Shown here in pieces: positions 35,012-46,816 of a stretch of 64,000 nucleotides of DNA. Positions within the stretch are counted from its first letter, which is position 1. Every line of letters begins with the position of its first letter. Source of the DNA: Celoporthe dispersa (Eukaryota; Ascomycota; Sordariomycetes; Diaporthales; Cryphonectriaceae); assembly GCA_016584495.1 (NCBI GenBank), contig WAID01000008.1, positions 372,001 to 436,000 on the forward strand, written 5' to 3'. The notes under the pieces were generated by a model. It was not told the origin of the DNA, did not search any database, and worked only from the letters and a program-made list of their open reading frames with translations. Position numbers and translations under genes: made by a program.

Positions 35012-35833
35012 ATGTGTGTGGTGGTTTCTCTTTTTTTCTTCTTTTAATAATTTATGGATGCTGTTTTGTAAATATATATTCCTTGCTTGCCATTTTTGAG
35101 GCGATCCTTCATTCCATTGGCTTTCTTGGACTCGATAGCCATCAGACTGGAGGAGGACGTGTTTATGAGCGCGATAGAGAAGGACCACCAAAGAAGATGG
35201 GGAAAAGAAAGAAGACAAAAAAAGGAAGAAATATAACAATATATATTCATACATATATATATGTGAATATGTATACCTATATATGTATACCTGATTTTCG
35301 GAAATGAGCACAAATTCGTCCGGTGGGTGTAACGCAGTCTCATGCATTTCTCACTCGTGGGTTTTTGATGTTTGCGTGGGTTGCAAGACCCCAGAAAAGC
35401 CTATCGTTGTTTGTCCTTCAGTGCTGTTGTAAGCCCCTGTGGACGCTGCGGTGCGGCTAAAGGCTACAGGGGCGCAGGGAGCCCTGAGGAGCCAAGGCTA
35501 TTCGCCAATCAGGCGACCCTGCAGGTCTCGGCACCCCCCCCCAAAAACCCCGCCCAATAGTGTGCCACCAAAGTACATAGTACAGTTCCCCCCCCTGAAC
35601 GTACAGCAGTATCTGTAGCGTTCAACACCGCCAAAACTTTTTTTTTCTGCCGCATTTCGGATCGTCGCCAACTCTCCCTCTTCTCCAGCTCAAAGCACCG
35701 CCAAAGAGGGGGAAAGAAATATAGAATTGCACTTCCCTGCTAACCTCTTTATTTTTTTTTACTACTTTCCTTTCTTCTTCTTCTTCCTTCCAATCTAAAC
35801 CAAGGAGTATCAGGCCTCCAGAGATCGATCGCC
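35012..35833. other. Intergenic region between MFS gene and RRP1
   Basis: About 820 bp. The MFS 3' flank is AT-rich (35230-35295, TATATA-type). The RRP1 side has C-runs, a pyrimidine tract (35741-35795) and one copy of GTACATAGTA at 35573-35582. No gene is seen. Confidence 0.55.
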
Positions 35834-36963
35834 ATGGCATCGCAGGAGAATTCCATGCCGTTCATCAGGAACATGGCCTCCAGTGGTGAGTGAGCCCAAT
35901 AGCCCGACCCTGAAGAAAGAAAGAAGAAAGAAAGAAAAGACAAAAACGTCACCTTCCACTCCAATCATTCCCATTCCATGCTGCGAGAAGCAAGGCAGAC
36001 ACGAAACAACTAACCGTGTGTGTCTCTCTCCCTCCTTCTTCTGCCAAAGACCGCAAGGCCCGCGAGCAGGCCCTGGCCTCCCTACGCACGTTCCTCTCCG
36101 CAAGACACATCTCCTCGTCGCTCTCCACCCTCGACGTCCTCAAGCTCTGGAAGGGCCTCTTCTACGCCCTCTGGATGTGCGACCGCCCGCTCCCCCAGCA
36201 GCAGCTCTGCAGGGACCTGGCCGAGCTCGTCTGGGTCCTGCCCGGGGAGGCCGTCGGCCCCTGGCTGCGCGGGTTCTGGGCCACCATGGCCCGCGAGTGG
36301 ACCACGGGCATCGACGTGCTCCGCATGGAGAAGTTCCTGCTGCTGGTGAGGAGGGTACTGGGCGTGAGCCTCGTGTGGGCGCAGAGCCGGGAGGACGAGG
36401 AGGCGAAGGAGAAGAACAACAAGAAGAAGAAGACGGCGACGAACAGCAAAAAGAGGAGGGCTGACGGCAGGGCGGTGGCGGCAGCCGGCGAGGCCAAGAC
36501 CGACGAGGTCAGGTGGGATGCGGACAAGGTCGAGCAGGTGCTGCGTCTGCTCGCGGACTGGCCCCTGCGGCCCGACGAGGAGAGCAGGCGGGAGCCGGAG
36601 GAGGACGGCCTGATGCCCAAGATTGTCCCCGTCGGGCTGAAGCTGCACGTCCTGGACATCTGGGTGGACGAGGCCGAGAAGGCGGGCATGCTCGGGGGCG
36701 ACGGCGATGAGGACGGCGCCGGGGAACACGAGACGAGGAATAAGAAGAACAGGGCCGCGGGCGACACGCTGACTGGGGGCGCGGTCCTGCAGCGCATCAA
36801 CGACCTGGTCGACGCCCTGCGCGCGGAGACGCTCAGCACTGCGGTGCGGATACGGTCCAAGGACTCGCTGGCCGACGACCGTCTGCCCTGGAACCGGGGC
36901 GGTGAGGACGAGGCGGGCGGCAAGGAGGAGGAGAATGAGGGGTGGGGTGGTCTGGGCGACTGA
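35834..36963 (+). CDS. RRP1: Ribosomal RNA processing protein 1 (RRP1/NOP52)
   Basis: Exons are 35834-35885 and 36050-36963 with a 164-nt intron (GTGAGT...CAAAG). The frame is intact at 321 aa. RRP1 is a nucleolar factor for 60S precursor processing. The Nop52 domain occupies about residues 1-230: MPFIRNMASSDRKAREQALA, LDVLKLWKGLFYALWMCDRP, LCRDLAELVWVLPGEAVGPW, EWTTGIDVLRMEKFLLLVRR. It is interrupted by a Lys-rich insert (KEKNNKKKKTATNSKKRR), a plausible nuclear/nucleolar signal. GLKLHVLDIWVDEAEKAGML closes the domain. The C-terminal tail is acidic and Gly-rich and is shorter than in animals. It converges on the sphingoid base kinase gene. Confidence 0.93.
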
Positions 36964-37504
36964 GGCGGGCACCGGGTGCTGACCCTCGAGACAGGACTGA
37001 AAAAAGGGCCCAAGGAATTAGATACCAACAGGTGATCCGGAACGTGACGGATAGTGTGCTTTCCAGGCATGGCGTTGGCGTTCACACGGCTGGTTCAGGA
37101 TGGACGGATGGGCGGACGGTGGGATTATGTGATGGATACCCCCGACACCTGGCTATCGCCTTCCAAGGAATCTATTATGACTTGACTGATTATATTGTGT
37201 GAATATGTGACCCATTCGGTGCGCAACCCCTTGCTTGTTGTAGCAGCTCGGTACTTTCCAAGATATTGGGTGTACCTCCCTCTCCTCCTCCTCCCCCTCT
37301 CCTCTCCTTGCCCCTCTGCTCCATCCTCACCTCTCGCCCACGCTATGGGTATCAGTTTGTTTTCCTGTGCGCTGGTGTGCCTACTTACGTGCAGGGCCGC
37401 ACGCAGAGCCCAGGCCGGCACAATGCTTCCGGAGGAGGGTATCGGACGTGTTTTCTCTCTCTGACGGTTCTCCGCCCCGAGACCATCCTCGCATGATGGA
37501 TGTC
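36964..37504. other. Convergent 3' gap between RRP1 and sphingoid base kinase
   Basis: About 540 bp, with a CCTCCT-rich tract near 37275-37320. I see no gene; it probably contains both 3' UTRs. Confidence 0.6.
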
Positions 37505-39374
37505 TCAGGCCATCAGCCGCTGGGCCGGGGTGACCTTGTCCCAGTTCCTGGGTCCAGGTGCTTCTATCGCCCCTCCCTTGGTGATGACCATCCCCAGGCC
37601 CGGGTGCACCTCGGCCTGGAACGGCTCAAACGGCACCTTCTCGCCGTCGATGCTGATGTACCCATGCTCGTACTTGGGGGCGATGCGGAATGCCGACACC
37701 TTGAAGTACTTGACGAGGGGGTGGTCGATGAACGTGTTGTCGCCGCTGGACAGGAGCAGGCCCAGCACCTTGGAGAAGGGGACGTCGGCATTGATCATGT
37801 AGACGTCCAGGAAGCCGTCGTTCATCAGCGCGGCGTTGAACATGAGCACGTCCGGTGCCATCCACGCGAGCTGCGGGTCGGGTCGGGTCAGGTCAGCCAC
37901 GGCAGCTCTTGCGCGCGGGGGGTTCCAAGAGGGGGGGGAGGGGGGGTAGATGGCCATCTGTGGCCAGATGGCTGGTGTGCAGGTGCAGGATGTGTCAGCG
38001 TCACTCACATTACCGGTGAAGATGGTCCCCAGCTTGTCGGCGTCCACCTTAACCCAGTCCTCGGGCAGCTTGTCGTCCGCTGTGCCGTACCTCAGCGGCG
38101 GGAGGCCGTCCTCGGGCGCCTGGCCCTCGCCGTCCGAGGATGCCGCCGCGAGGTCGGGCCCTACGGCGCTGCCCTCCCTGTGCCTCTTGTAGTGCTCCCT
38201 CACGCCCTCCTTGTGCTCGACCTCCATCTTGACGTACAGCTCGCACGGGTACTCCTTCTTCTTGAGGATGCGGGTGACGGCGCCGTACACGAAGCGGGCG
38301 CTGCCCATCCAGCGCAGGTGCTCGGTGGCCAGGTCGGCCTCGGCCATGACGCCCAGGGTCTGGCTGAGGAAGGACAGCGTGCGGGTGCCGCCCTGGGTGA
38401 TGCTGATCAGGTCCATCGGGGTGGGCACGCCCTTGACGATGGCCAGGGCGGCCAGGGAGGGCCGGTGGGTACCGAAGACGTTGCAGGCCAGGGCGTTGCC
38501 GCTGCCGCAGGGCACATGGGCCACGGCGATCCTGTGGAGGGCGCGGCTGGCGTCGGGCCGGCTGCCCAGCCCGTTGTAGACCTCGTAGGCCAGCCCGTCG
38601 CCGCTGCAGGGGACGACGATGTCGAACTTGTCGATGTCCATCTCGCGCACCAGCTCCAGCGCCTCCCCGGGGCGCGTGGTCGTGTGGATCGTCATGGGCA
38701 TGCGCGCGGCCTCGAAGATGGGCCGCACCTGGTGATCCCACTTCTTCTGGGCGCCGCCGGGCCTTCGGCGTGCGGGTTGACGAGCACATAGGCGGCCTTG
38801 CATCGTGGTGCCGGGCCGTATGAGCGGCTCATGAGGGTGTCGACCCATCGGGTGATTGTCTCGGCGTCCGCAGGAGCGGGCGTGGCCGAGAAGGACAGCC
38901 TGGCAGCCCGCAGCTCCACCTCGGTGACGTTCTCGGCGTACTCGACGGTCAGGGTGTGCTGGTCGGCCGAGAGTTCGGCCCAGAGGACGTTGTAGAGCGG
39001 GATGGACCGCGGCGCGCTGGATCTCGGTGAAGGGCCTATGTCCCGAAGGGAAGGCGCGGGGAGCGCATGGGGCCGTCAGCGTCTGCCACAGCCAGCGGCC
39101 TGCGGGCACTCGGGTGCCTGGTGGAGAGACCTACCTGAGATACGAGGTAAACAGGACCGGCTGCCCTTCCTGCCTGTCCCCGACGTGCCATCTGCGCAGT
39201 CAGCCGGATGATCAGCGGACCTTGTCGTCGACCTAGCACGGCCTGGTGCGGGATGTTTGTACCTTGGACCAGCAGGGAATCCGCTTGTATCGTGAGCGAG
39301 ACATTCTCGCCGAGGTGCAGGGTGTCATCCGGAGACAGGACCGGGGATTCGGGCTTTGGTGGCTGCTGGGCCAT
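37505..39374 (-). CDS. LCB4: Sphingoid long-chain base kinase (LCB4/5, sphingosine kinase family)
   Basis: Exons on the minus strand are 39374-39263, 39035-38009 and 37870-37505; introns are 227 and 138 nt. The product is about 501 aa. It phosphorylates sphingoid bases with ATP to make their 1-phosphates. Diacylglycerol-kinase-type catalytic core: AAYVLVNPHAG (C1), VVPCSGDGLAYEVYNGL (nucleotide loop), VAHVPCGSGNALACNVFGT, RTLSFLSQTLGVMAEADLAT with ARFVYGAVTRILKKKEYPCE. In the second half, GNLAWMAPDVLMFN spans the last intron and DGFLDVYMINADVPF follows. One base is missing near 38757-38762, in the C/G run right after the nucleotide-binding VNPHA, shifting the frame before GGAQKKWDHQ. The N-terminal exon (MAQQPPKPESPVLSPDD) matches fungal members in style only. 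Confidence 0.88.
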
Positions 39375-40710
39375 GCCTGGGTGTTGTTGGCCAGCGAGTA
39401 GCCCCGGGCGGCGGTAGGCTGTTCGATCTCTCCCTCAGCTTTCTTCGTGCGGGTCAGAGGTGGGAGAAGTGAAAGCGTAGCGGTCTGGCCTCGGAAAGGT
39501 CTCGCCTGGAGCAGGTATTCGTGTCGACGGCGAGGTGCCCTGAACGATGAGCAGCGAGATGCAGGAGCCAGAGAGGAGGTCTACGCAGGGACACAAGGAG
39601 AAATGTACGGGCCACGCATGAAGATTAAAAGAAAAAAAAGCGAACGACTGTATCTCCTGATTATGTACGGTATGTACCTAAGTTGTATGTGCTGGGACGA
39701 GTTATCAGAAATGCAAACGACGAGAGAAGAAAGGAAGGAAAAAAGAAGAGAAGAAAAAAAAGGGAGACAAAAGAGAAGGATGAGAGGTTACCGGGGCCAC
39801 GGGAAGTTGCATGTGAGGTGTGTGCTGTGTACATAGTAAGTACAAATGAGGCCCAGGAGCGAGGAGCAGGGTACCTAGTGTGTACATACATGGATAAGAT
39901 AAGTGCCGAACGACCAGGTTCGAACCAACCGAGGTCGATTTCACCTTACCTTGCCGCTCGCCTAGTATGACTACTATGTACTATGTACTGCTACCACCAC
40001 ACATAGTGCATAGCAAGTACATACTATGCCATGCATCCATCTCCTCTGGTAACCTCTATTACTACGGTATGTAGCACCGGGTCCGGGGAGAGCCTCAGGG
40101 TACCAGCTCTGCTCGTCTGGCCATCAGTCTCCCGCGGGTCCCGAAGCATCCCGCGGACAAAGAGGGATTGGCTGGCCTGGCGGTGATTAGGTTTTTTTTT
40201 GGTTTTTTTCTTTTTTTGGCATCTGTCCTGCCGACCCAGGAGCAGAGAGGAGAGTAGGCAGTGAGGTGGATGGTGTGTACATAGTAGACACAGTACAGTA
40301 CAGCTGTGCAGGCCTGTCCAGGGCCCCTCCGGACTTATGTAATCCTCTACCCACCCCGGACAACCTGTAGTACTATAGTACTACTCTCTCCCTTCTCCCG
40401 CCATCATGATCACCCCATGCTAGTACACAGCTTATGACGACAGCACCCGCGTTTCCAGCGCAGCAACAGCAGCCCGGTCGACTCGATCTCATTGTCACGG
40501 CAAACTCGACAACAGCACGACACAGCACGACCAGGCAAGGGCAGCCCTCCAGGCCTGACATCTGAATCTACTTCACCTCTAGCTCCCGTCCGTGCCTCTA
40601 CAGCCGACAAGGTGGCTCGGCTCTTCTGGTCACGTCCCCAGCGCCCAGGCCCGGACTCGCCGGCGTCTTCTCCCTCCTCCGCACCTCGTCCGCCGCCGTC
40701 CCGCGATATC
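39375..40710. promoter_or_regulatory. Divergent promoter region of the kinase and MIX23
   Basis: About 1.3 kb between opposed starts. It holds purine-rich A/G tracts (39720-39790), T-rich runs (40191-40220) and four exact copies of TACTATGTAC/GTACATAGTA (39829, 39972, 39979, 40277). No gene is recognised. Confidence 0.55.
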
Positions 40711-41348
40711 ATGAGCGAGCCCACGGCCCAGCCGACCCTCACGCCACAGCTCTGCTTCTCCCCGACCGCACTGCGTGGTGTGTGTCCCATACACCCCCCT
40801 CCCCGCCTGACGCCTGTTGCTCACCCCTTCCCTCCCTGGCAGACTTCCTGCGGGTCTCCCGCGGCACGATCGACGACACCATCACCCAGAACCTGAACGC
40901 CCTCGTCACGCCTGCGTCGGCAGGCTTCGACCCCAGCTCGACGTCGCAGCGCAACCCGACCCGCCGACAGATCGACGCCCACTCGTGCAGGGCCTTCCAG
41001 GACCAGGTGCTCTTCCCGTCGTGGCAGGCCCGGTCCGACGTGCTGAGCTACTGCGCCGCCGTCGCCACCAGCCCCGACCCGGACGACCCGGCGGCTGCGG
41101 CGCGCAGTGCAGAGCTCGAGAGGAACAGGGGGCGGGTGCCCGACGAGAGGCTGGACCCCTACTCGGCGAGGTTCTTCCCCGCCGAGCCCAGGACGGCACA
41201 GCTGGCCATGCTGGTGCGGCAGGAGGAGGGCGTCGAGCGCATCGTCAGGACCAGGACGTGGGGTCTCGTCAGGGATAGGTGCGGCGGCGCGGACGCCCAG
41301 GACTGGCAGGCCGCCCTCGACAGCTGGAGGGAGAACGCCCGTGCATAG
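40711..41348 (+). CDS. MIX23: MIX23/Cid2-type mitochondrial intermembrane space protein
   Basis: Exons are 40711-40777 and 40843-41348 with a 65-nt intron (GTGTGT...GGCAG). The frame is intact at 190 aa. The family (caffeine-induced death protein 2, CCDC58 in animals) is imported into the intermembrane space and supports mitochondrial protein import. Diagnostic stretches are DFLRVSRGTIDDTITQNLNA, CRAFQDQVLFPSWQARSDVL with a second Cys shortly after, DERLDPYSARFFPAEPRTAQ and VERIVRTRTWGLVRDRC. Cysteines fall at about residues 15, 71, 93 and 162. The Cys71-Cys93 spacing (21 residues between them) is longer than the CX14C I associate with yeast Mix23. The frame is open upstream of 40711 to 40492, but the ATG chosen gives the normal short N-terminus. 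Confidence 0.83.
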
Positions 41349-42422
41349 AAGCACATGGCGGCATGGGGACCAGAGAAAGACGGCAGGATAATAACACCTG
41401 CAGCCTCTTCCCCCTCCCTCCCCCGGGCGGGTGTCACTCTCGCCCACCTGCTGAGGCCTGCACATCAAAAGACCATGCACAGAGAGACCAATACAACAAA
41501 AAATGGAAATAAAAAATAAAATAAAATAAAATACTATCCAGAAAATAAAGAAAGAATCAAAGACAATATATACCTTGTTCATTTAAATAAGTGCTCTGGA
41601 CTGCTCACAGTAGATAAGATACTGGTACTGTACCGTGTACCCGGGTCATAGCTCCTTATCTTATCGGGGAGCTCCTCAGCCAGGTGTCTCAGCCGACCCC
41701 ACCAGACCATTGCAGGCCAGCCCAGGGCCCTGACTGGGCGAGCTTGCAAGGATTGCCAAGTGGCCCACAGCTGCGCGACAAAACCTGGAGCTCTCCTCTG
41801 TTCGTTTTTTTTTTTTTTTTTTTTTTTTTACTGCAAACATGGTAATATCGTAGCCAGGCAGACGGGTGCAACTCTGGCTCGACACCCCCCACCCACGAAC
41901 CACGAAGCACAATCATCATCACCACAATCACCACGACGACCACCAGCACAGGTACAACAACAACAACTACTACTACTACTAAACCTACCACGGCCCCTAC
42001 CGGCAGCCTGGAAATTTCTGGGTCCCTGCCTGCCTGAGCTGGGCCTCCCCCCTCTCTCCCCCCCGCCCTCCTCCTCGCCCCATCTCGTCTCTACACTGGA
42101 CTCTTTGGGCTGGTTCTGCCGTCCAGAAAGAGACAAGACGACACGAGCCTGCAAGGAGTTTCACTACGAGACTAAACTCGTCAGGCCAGCCAGCCATCCC
42201 GAGGCGTCCCGTCCCGGCCTCTACACCTCCAGAGGGCCTCCCCGCGTTCTCGACGAGCTCGCACCACGCCGGCGCCTCACGCACACACACGCACACACTC
42301 TCTTACACACGCACACGCACACGCACACGAACCCTCCCGGCTCCTCCTCCTCCTCCTCCTCCTCCTCTTCCTGCCTCCGGCCCCCACCACGCGCCGGCCG
42401 AGCCTCCTGATCCTCCTCCCCG
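41349..42422. other. Intergenic region between MIX23 and NAA15
   Basis: About 1.07 kb. It includes an A-rich 3' flank (41490-41560), a T25 run (41805-41829), trinucleotide-like tracts (41905-41985), and a long C/T- and CA-rich leader (42050-42420) before the NAA15 ATG. No gene is seen. Confidence 0.55.
41805..41829. repeat. T25 homopolymer
   Basis: Twenty-five consecutive T on the plus strand, followed by ACTGCAAAC. The reverse strand of the A18 run at 13018-13035 is likewise T18 followed by ACTGCA. Confidence 0.9.
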
Positions 42423-44642
42423 ATGCCACAACCCCTGAGCACGAGAGAGGGCAACCTCTTTCGCCAGGTCGTCCGCAACTATGAGGAGAAGCAGTACAAG
42501 CGCGGCCTCAAGGCCGCCGAGCAGATCCTCAAGAAGAACCCGAAGCACGGGGACACGATGGCCATGAAGGCCCTCATCCTCAACGCCCAGGGCAAGACCG
42601 AGGAGGCCTTTGCCCTGGGCAAGGAGTCTCTGACCATCGACATGAAGTCCCACATCTGCTGGCACGTCTACGGCCTGCTGTACCGCTCCAACAAGAACTT
42701 CGAGGAGGCCATCAAGGCCTACCGGTTCGCCCTCAGGCTCGAGCCCGAGTCGAGCCAGATCCAGAGGACCTCGCCGTCCTCCAGATCCAGATGCGCGACT
42801 ACCAGGGCTACGTCCAGAGCAGGCTGGCCATGCTGCAGGCCCGGCCGGCCCTGAGGCAGAGCTGGACCGGCCTCGCCATCGCCCACCACCTCGCCGGCAA
42901 CCTGGCGGACGCCGAGAACATCCTCAGGACCTTCGAGGAGACCCTCAAGACCCAGCCCTCCCGCTCCGACCTCGAGCACTCCGAGGCCCTCATGTACCAC
43001 AACATGATCATCGCCGAGACCGGCGACTTCCAGAGGGCCCTCGACCACCTCGAGTCCGCCTGCAAGCACAACCTGGACCGCCTGGCCTACCTGGAGGCCC
43101 GCGCCCGGTACCTGACCGAGCTGGGGAACAAGGAGGAGGCCTCCCAGGCCTGGCGCGCCCTCTTGGACCGGAACCCCGACCACCCCGAGTACTACGACGC
43201 CCTGGTCGCGGTGTCAGGCCTTGCCGAGGGAGACCTCCTCGGCCGCAAGGCCATCTATGACGAGTACGCCGTCAAGTTCCCCGCTGCGACGCCGCGAGGC
43301 GGCTCCCGCTGGACTTTTTGACCGGTAAGGCACCGCAAGCCCCTCCTCCCCTCCTCCCTCCCCCCCGGGCTTTCCCGCGCCCGCCCGCCCGCGGATGACA
43401 CGCTGACAAGGCGGGACCAGGTGACGAGTTCAAGGCCGCAGCCAGGTCGTACCTGGCCATGGTCCTCGACAAGGGCATCCCCTCCACCTTCGCCAACCTG
43501 AAGCACCTGTACGCGGACGAGTCCAAGAAGGCGGCCCTGCGAGACGTCGTCGACGAGTACCTCTCCGCCGCCGCGGACGGGGCCGACGGCGACAGCTCGA
43601 GGGGCAAGGGCGCGGCCGTCTTCTACCTGGCCCAGCACTACAGCTACTACCGCAGCCGCGACCTCCCCAGGGCGATGGAGTATGTGGACAGGGCCATCGG
43701 GGACGACCCGGAGAACGTGAACTTCGCGATGACAAAGGCACGGATATGGAAGTACCACGGCAATCCGCAGAAGGCCTCGGAGGCCATGGAGCACGCCCGG
43801 GAGCTCGACACCAGGGACCGATACATCAACACCAAGGCCGCCAAGTACCAGCTGCGGAACAACGAGCTGGACAGGGCGCTCAAGACCATGGGCATGTTTA
43901 CCAAGGCCGACACGCCCGGCGGGCCCCTCGCGGACCTGCTGGACATGCAGAGCGTCTGGTTCCTGACCGAGGACGGCGAGGCGAACGCGCGCCTCGGCAA
44001 CCTGGGGCTGGCCCTGAAGCGGTTCCACGCCGTCTTCAACATCTTTGACATATGGCAGGAGGACCAGTTCGACTTCCACGGCTTCTCGCTGCGCAAGGGC
44101 ATGATACGCGCATACATCGACATGGTCCGGTGGGAGGACCACCTGCGGGACCACCCATTCTACACCCGCGTCGCGGTCGGTGCCGCCAGCGCCTACCTGC
44201 GCATATACGAGCAGCAGCAAGAGAAGGCCGCGAACGGGGTCAACGGCACCGAGAACGGCGATGCCCACGGCGACGACGCGCTGGAGAAGAAGAAGGCGGC
44301 GAAGAAGGCCAGGAAGGAGGCCCAGCGCCTGGAGCGCGAGGCGGCCGAGAAGGCGGCCAGGCAGGACCCCAACAAGAAGGGGGCCAAGCCCGACCCAGAG
44401 GCGCAGAAGAAGCAGGACGACGACCCCCTCGGGGCGAAGCTTGCCGCCACCGCCGAGCCGCTGGCGGACGCCATGAGGTTCATCAGCCCGATGCTGCAGT
44501 GCAGCCCCAAGAGCATCCAGGCGCAGACCACCGCCTTTGAGGTGCTCATCCTCCGGAGTAAGTGAGCCTCCGTGACAACGTCACACCCAAAAACCTGGGA
44601 CAGAAGGACTTTTGTTTTTATTTTACCTTTTTCTTTTTGGTC

Positions 44643-44675
<33 letters not shown>

Positions 44676-45155
44676 CTATGTGGTGGTGGTGGGCTGACAA
44701 TAAGAGCAGAGAAGTATCTCCTTGCACTACGATGCCTAAAGGCCGCCCTGTCGCTGGATGCGGAGGACCCCAGGGCCCATGAGCAGGCCATCCGGCTACG
44801 GCACGCTCTGAACACTGACCTGGCGACGCTCCCACCAAAGGTCATCGAGGTCATCAACGCCGAGTTCACGGAGGTGTCCGCGTCGGCGGACCTGGCGAAG
44901 CTCAACCAGGAGTACCGAGAGAGGCACAGTACCAGCCCGCAGCACGTGCTGTCGAGCATCCGCACGCAGGCCCGGCTCGGCGAGGACCGCAGCAGGCTCG
45001 CCAGGGACGTCGCGGCCTTACTGCAGCTCGACGACGTCCAGGTGGAGGACGCAAAGGACGCGCAGGACGTGCTGGGGGCCTGGAAGAGCGCGGAGCTGGA
45101 CGGGTTCAAGAAGACGGCGCAGCAGAAGTGGCCAGAGTCCTCAGCCTTTGCGTAG
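42423..45155 (+). CDS. NAA15: NatA auxiliary subunit NAA15 (N-terminal acetyltransferase A anchor)
   Basis: NAA15 (yeast Nat1) anchors the catalytic subunit Naa10 at ribosomes for co-translational N-acetylation. Exons are 42423-43324, 43421-44557 and 44710-45155; introns are 96 and 152 nt. The product is about 828 aa after repair. TPR repeats fill the protein, beginning LSTREGNLFRQVVRNYEEKQ and KSHICWHVYGLLYRSNKNFE. FLTEDGEANARLGNLGLALK and FDIWQEDQFDFHGFSLRKGM are family hallmarks. A Lys/Glu/Ala-rich charged segment (about 44284-44420) precedes the C-terminal helical part. Two one-base deletions occur: about 42766 (before DLAVLQIQMRDYQGY) and the C-run at 43279-43282 (before RCDAARRLPLDFLTG). 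Intron 2 contains T21 followed by (GT)n. Acceptor choice at 44709 gives RKKYLLAL. Confidence 0.93.
44643..44674. repeat. T21(GT)n tract inside NAA15 intron 2
   Basis: A run of 21 T followed by about six GT units, 35 bp before the 3' splice site at 44709. Confidence 0.85.
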
Positions 45156-46075
45156 GGCGCCTGGCTGACGGCCTCCAGAGAGCCCTGAGCCAGACCTAGC
45201 GGCCTGTGGAGTCTGGCAGGCGGGCTGCCCTCCCTGCAGGGCGTGGGCGTGGGAGTAGGTGAGCGGCCTCGAGTGGGAACCCCTCGCCCGGCTAGGTCTC
45301 GCTGCCGTGACACACAAAAGCTGGATGGGAGATAAGAAAAACACGGAACGTGGGCATGGGCTTTTTTTCTTTTTTCTTCTTGGCCCTGCCCACTCGATGG
45401 ATAATATTACCCACCGGAAACGCTGGCACGGCTGAGGAGCGGGAAGAAGGGAGAGGGGGGGGGGGTCGGGGACATTAGGCCTCAGAAGAGCGCATAGAGC
45501 ATTGGAAAAAATACAAACAACATCTTCAACAAAGTCTAACACGGTCACTGCACGATGCTATCACGCGCCCGCCGTGGTAGTATAGTAACCATGCTCACCT
45601 CGTTCGTGGGGCGAGACTTTGTTTGCTGGGCCGAGCAGGCCAGGGATGGACGGCCCGGGGCTCCGGCGGGAGAGAATCCATATGAACACACACCATTCGA
45701 GAGAAGGAGGACGAAGGGCCGGGGGGAGGGGGTGGTCTGTTTCATAAATCTACTCTGATCGACACTATCTGAACTGGGCTACGCACTCTCTACAAGAGAG
45801 AGAGAGAGAGTATGGTAAGCCACAGTGTTGGGCAATGCTTCCTGACACACGGGTTTCCCGCCCTCAGCCTTGTTGTCACCTTGGAACTCCTCGACAGCAC
45901 CCAGAAAGAACTATGGACAGCAGGGAGAAGAAGAAGAAAAAGGGGCTGGTCAAAGTTGTGCGTATGAGGGGACGGGCTGTAGTTCGGCCGGGCTCAGCGC
46001 AAAGGTGTATCGAATTGTCTCAAAAAACAAAAGTGAACTGGACTTTTTTTTGTGTCGTCAGGAATATCGCTGGTG

Positions 46076-46076
<1 letters not shown>

Positions 46077-46110
<34 letters not shown>
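46077..46110. repeat. (CA)n microsatellite
   Basis: About 17 CA units in the gene-poor region downstream of NAA15. Confidence 0.9.
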
Positions 46111-46111
<1 letters not shown>

Positions 46112-46781
46112 CACACTCACCCTGCATCTCCCGCCCGCCCTTTGGGGCCAGACATGATTCTTCTTTGGAGGGGTGGTTTGATTCACCCACCCTTGCTCGT
46201 CTCACCTTGCTACTGGTCGTGCGACAGCACGGAAGAGGATGTGCATGCATGTGATGTTACGCCAACAGAGTGCGCCAATGCCAAGGGATAAACATGTCGG
46301 GGGGAAGGGGAGGAGGGGGGGTTGGTCTCGGCCGGGTTGGCTCCAGCGGGATTGCACCCTTTTTTTCCTTTTGCTTTTTCCTTTTTGCCTTTTTTTTCTT
46401 TTTTTCTGTCTCTCTCTTTTGAAGAAAAGCGCAGAGGGTGAGAGGAGAGAGAGAGAGAGAGAGCGCAACACAGTCTCGATCTCTGAAACCCTTTTACTCC
46501 CCCCCCCCTCGAGAAAGAAAGAAAAAACCCCCTACGTGTATCCATCCAGCACAATATGCTCGCGGCATATTTTAAATCCTCAGCCTCTCGGGTGCACACA
46601 GCGCAACCTATTCCTCTCTGCCCCCCCCCCCCCCAGCCTAGTCTGCCCGACACGCCCGCTCATGGCTGCTGGGAACGGCCGTGACAGGAGGGCCGATATG
46701 CTAGCCAACAACGACCACAACCACAGCCAGCAGGCGGTAGGTGCTGCTGACCTGCATGCTCTCGCGCGCGCCCCAGAGGCT

Positions 46782-46816
<35 letters not shown>

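Noticed and set aside
39900..39950. tRNA suggested by GGTTCGAACC
   Set aside because: No matching T stem, anticodon arm or acceptor stem on either strand.
45555..45610. tRNA-like GGTAGTATAG segment
   Set aside because: No T arm or closing acceptor stem can be found downstream.
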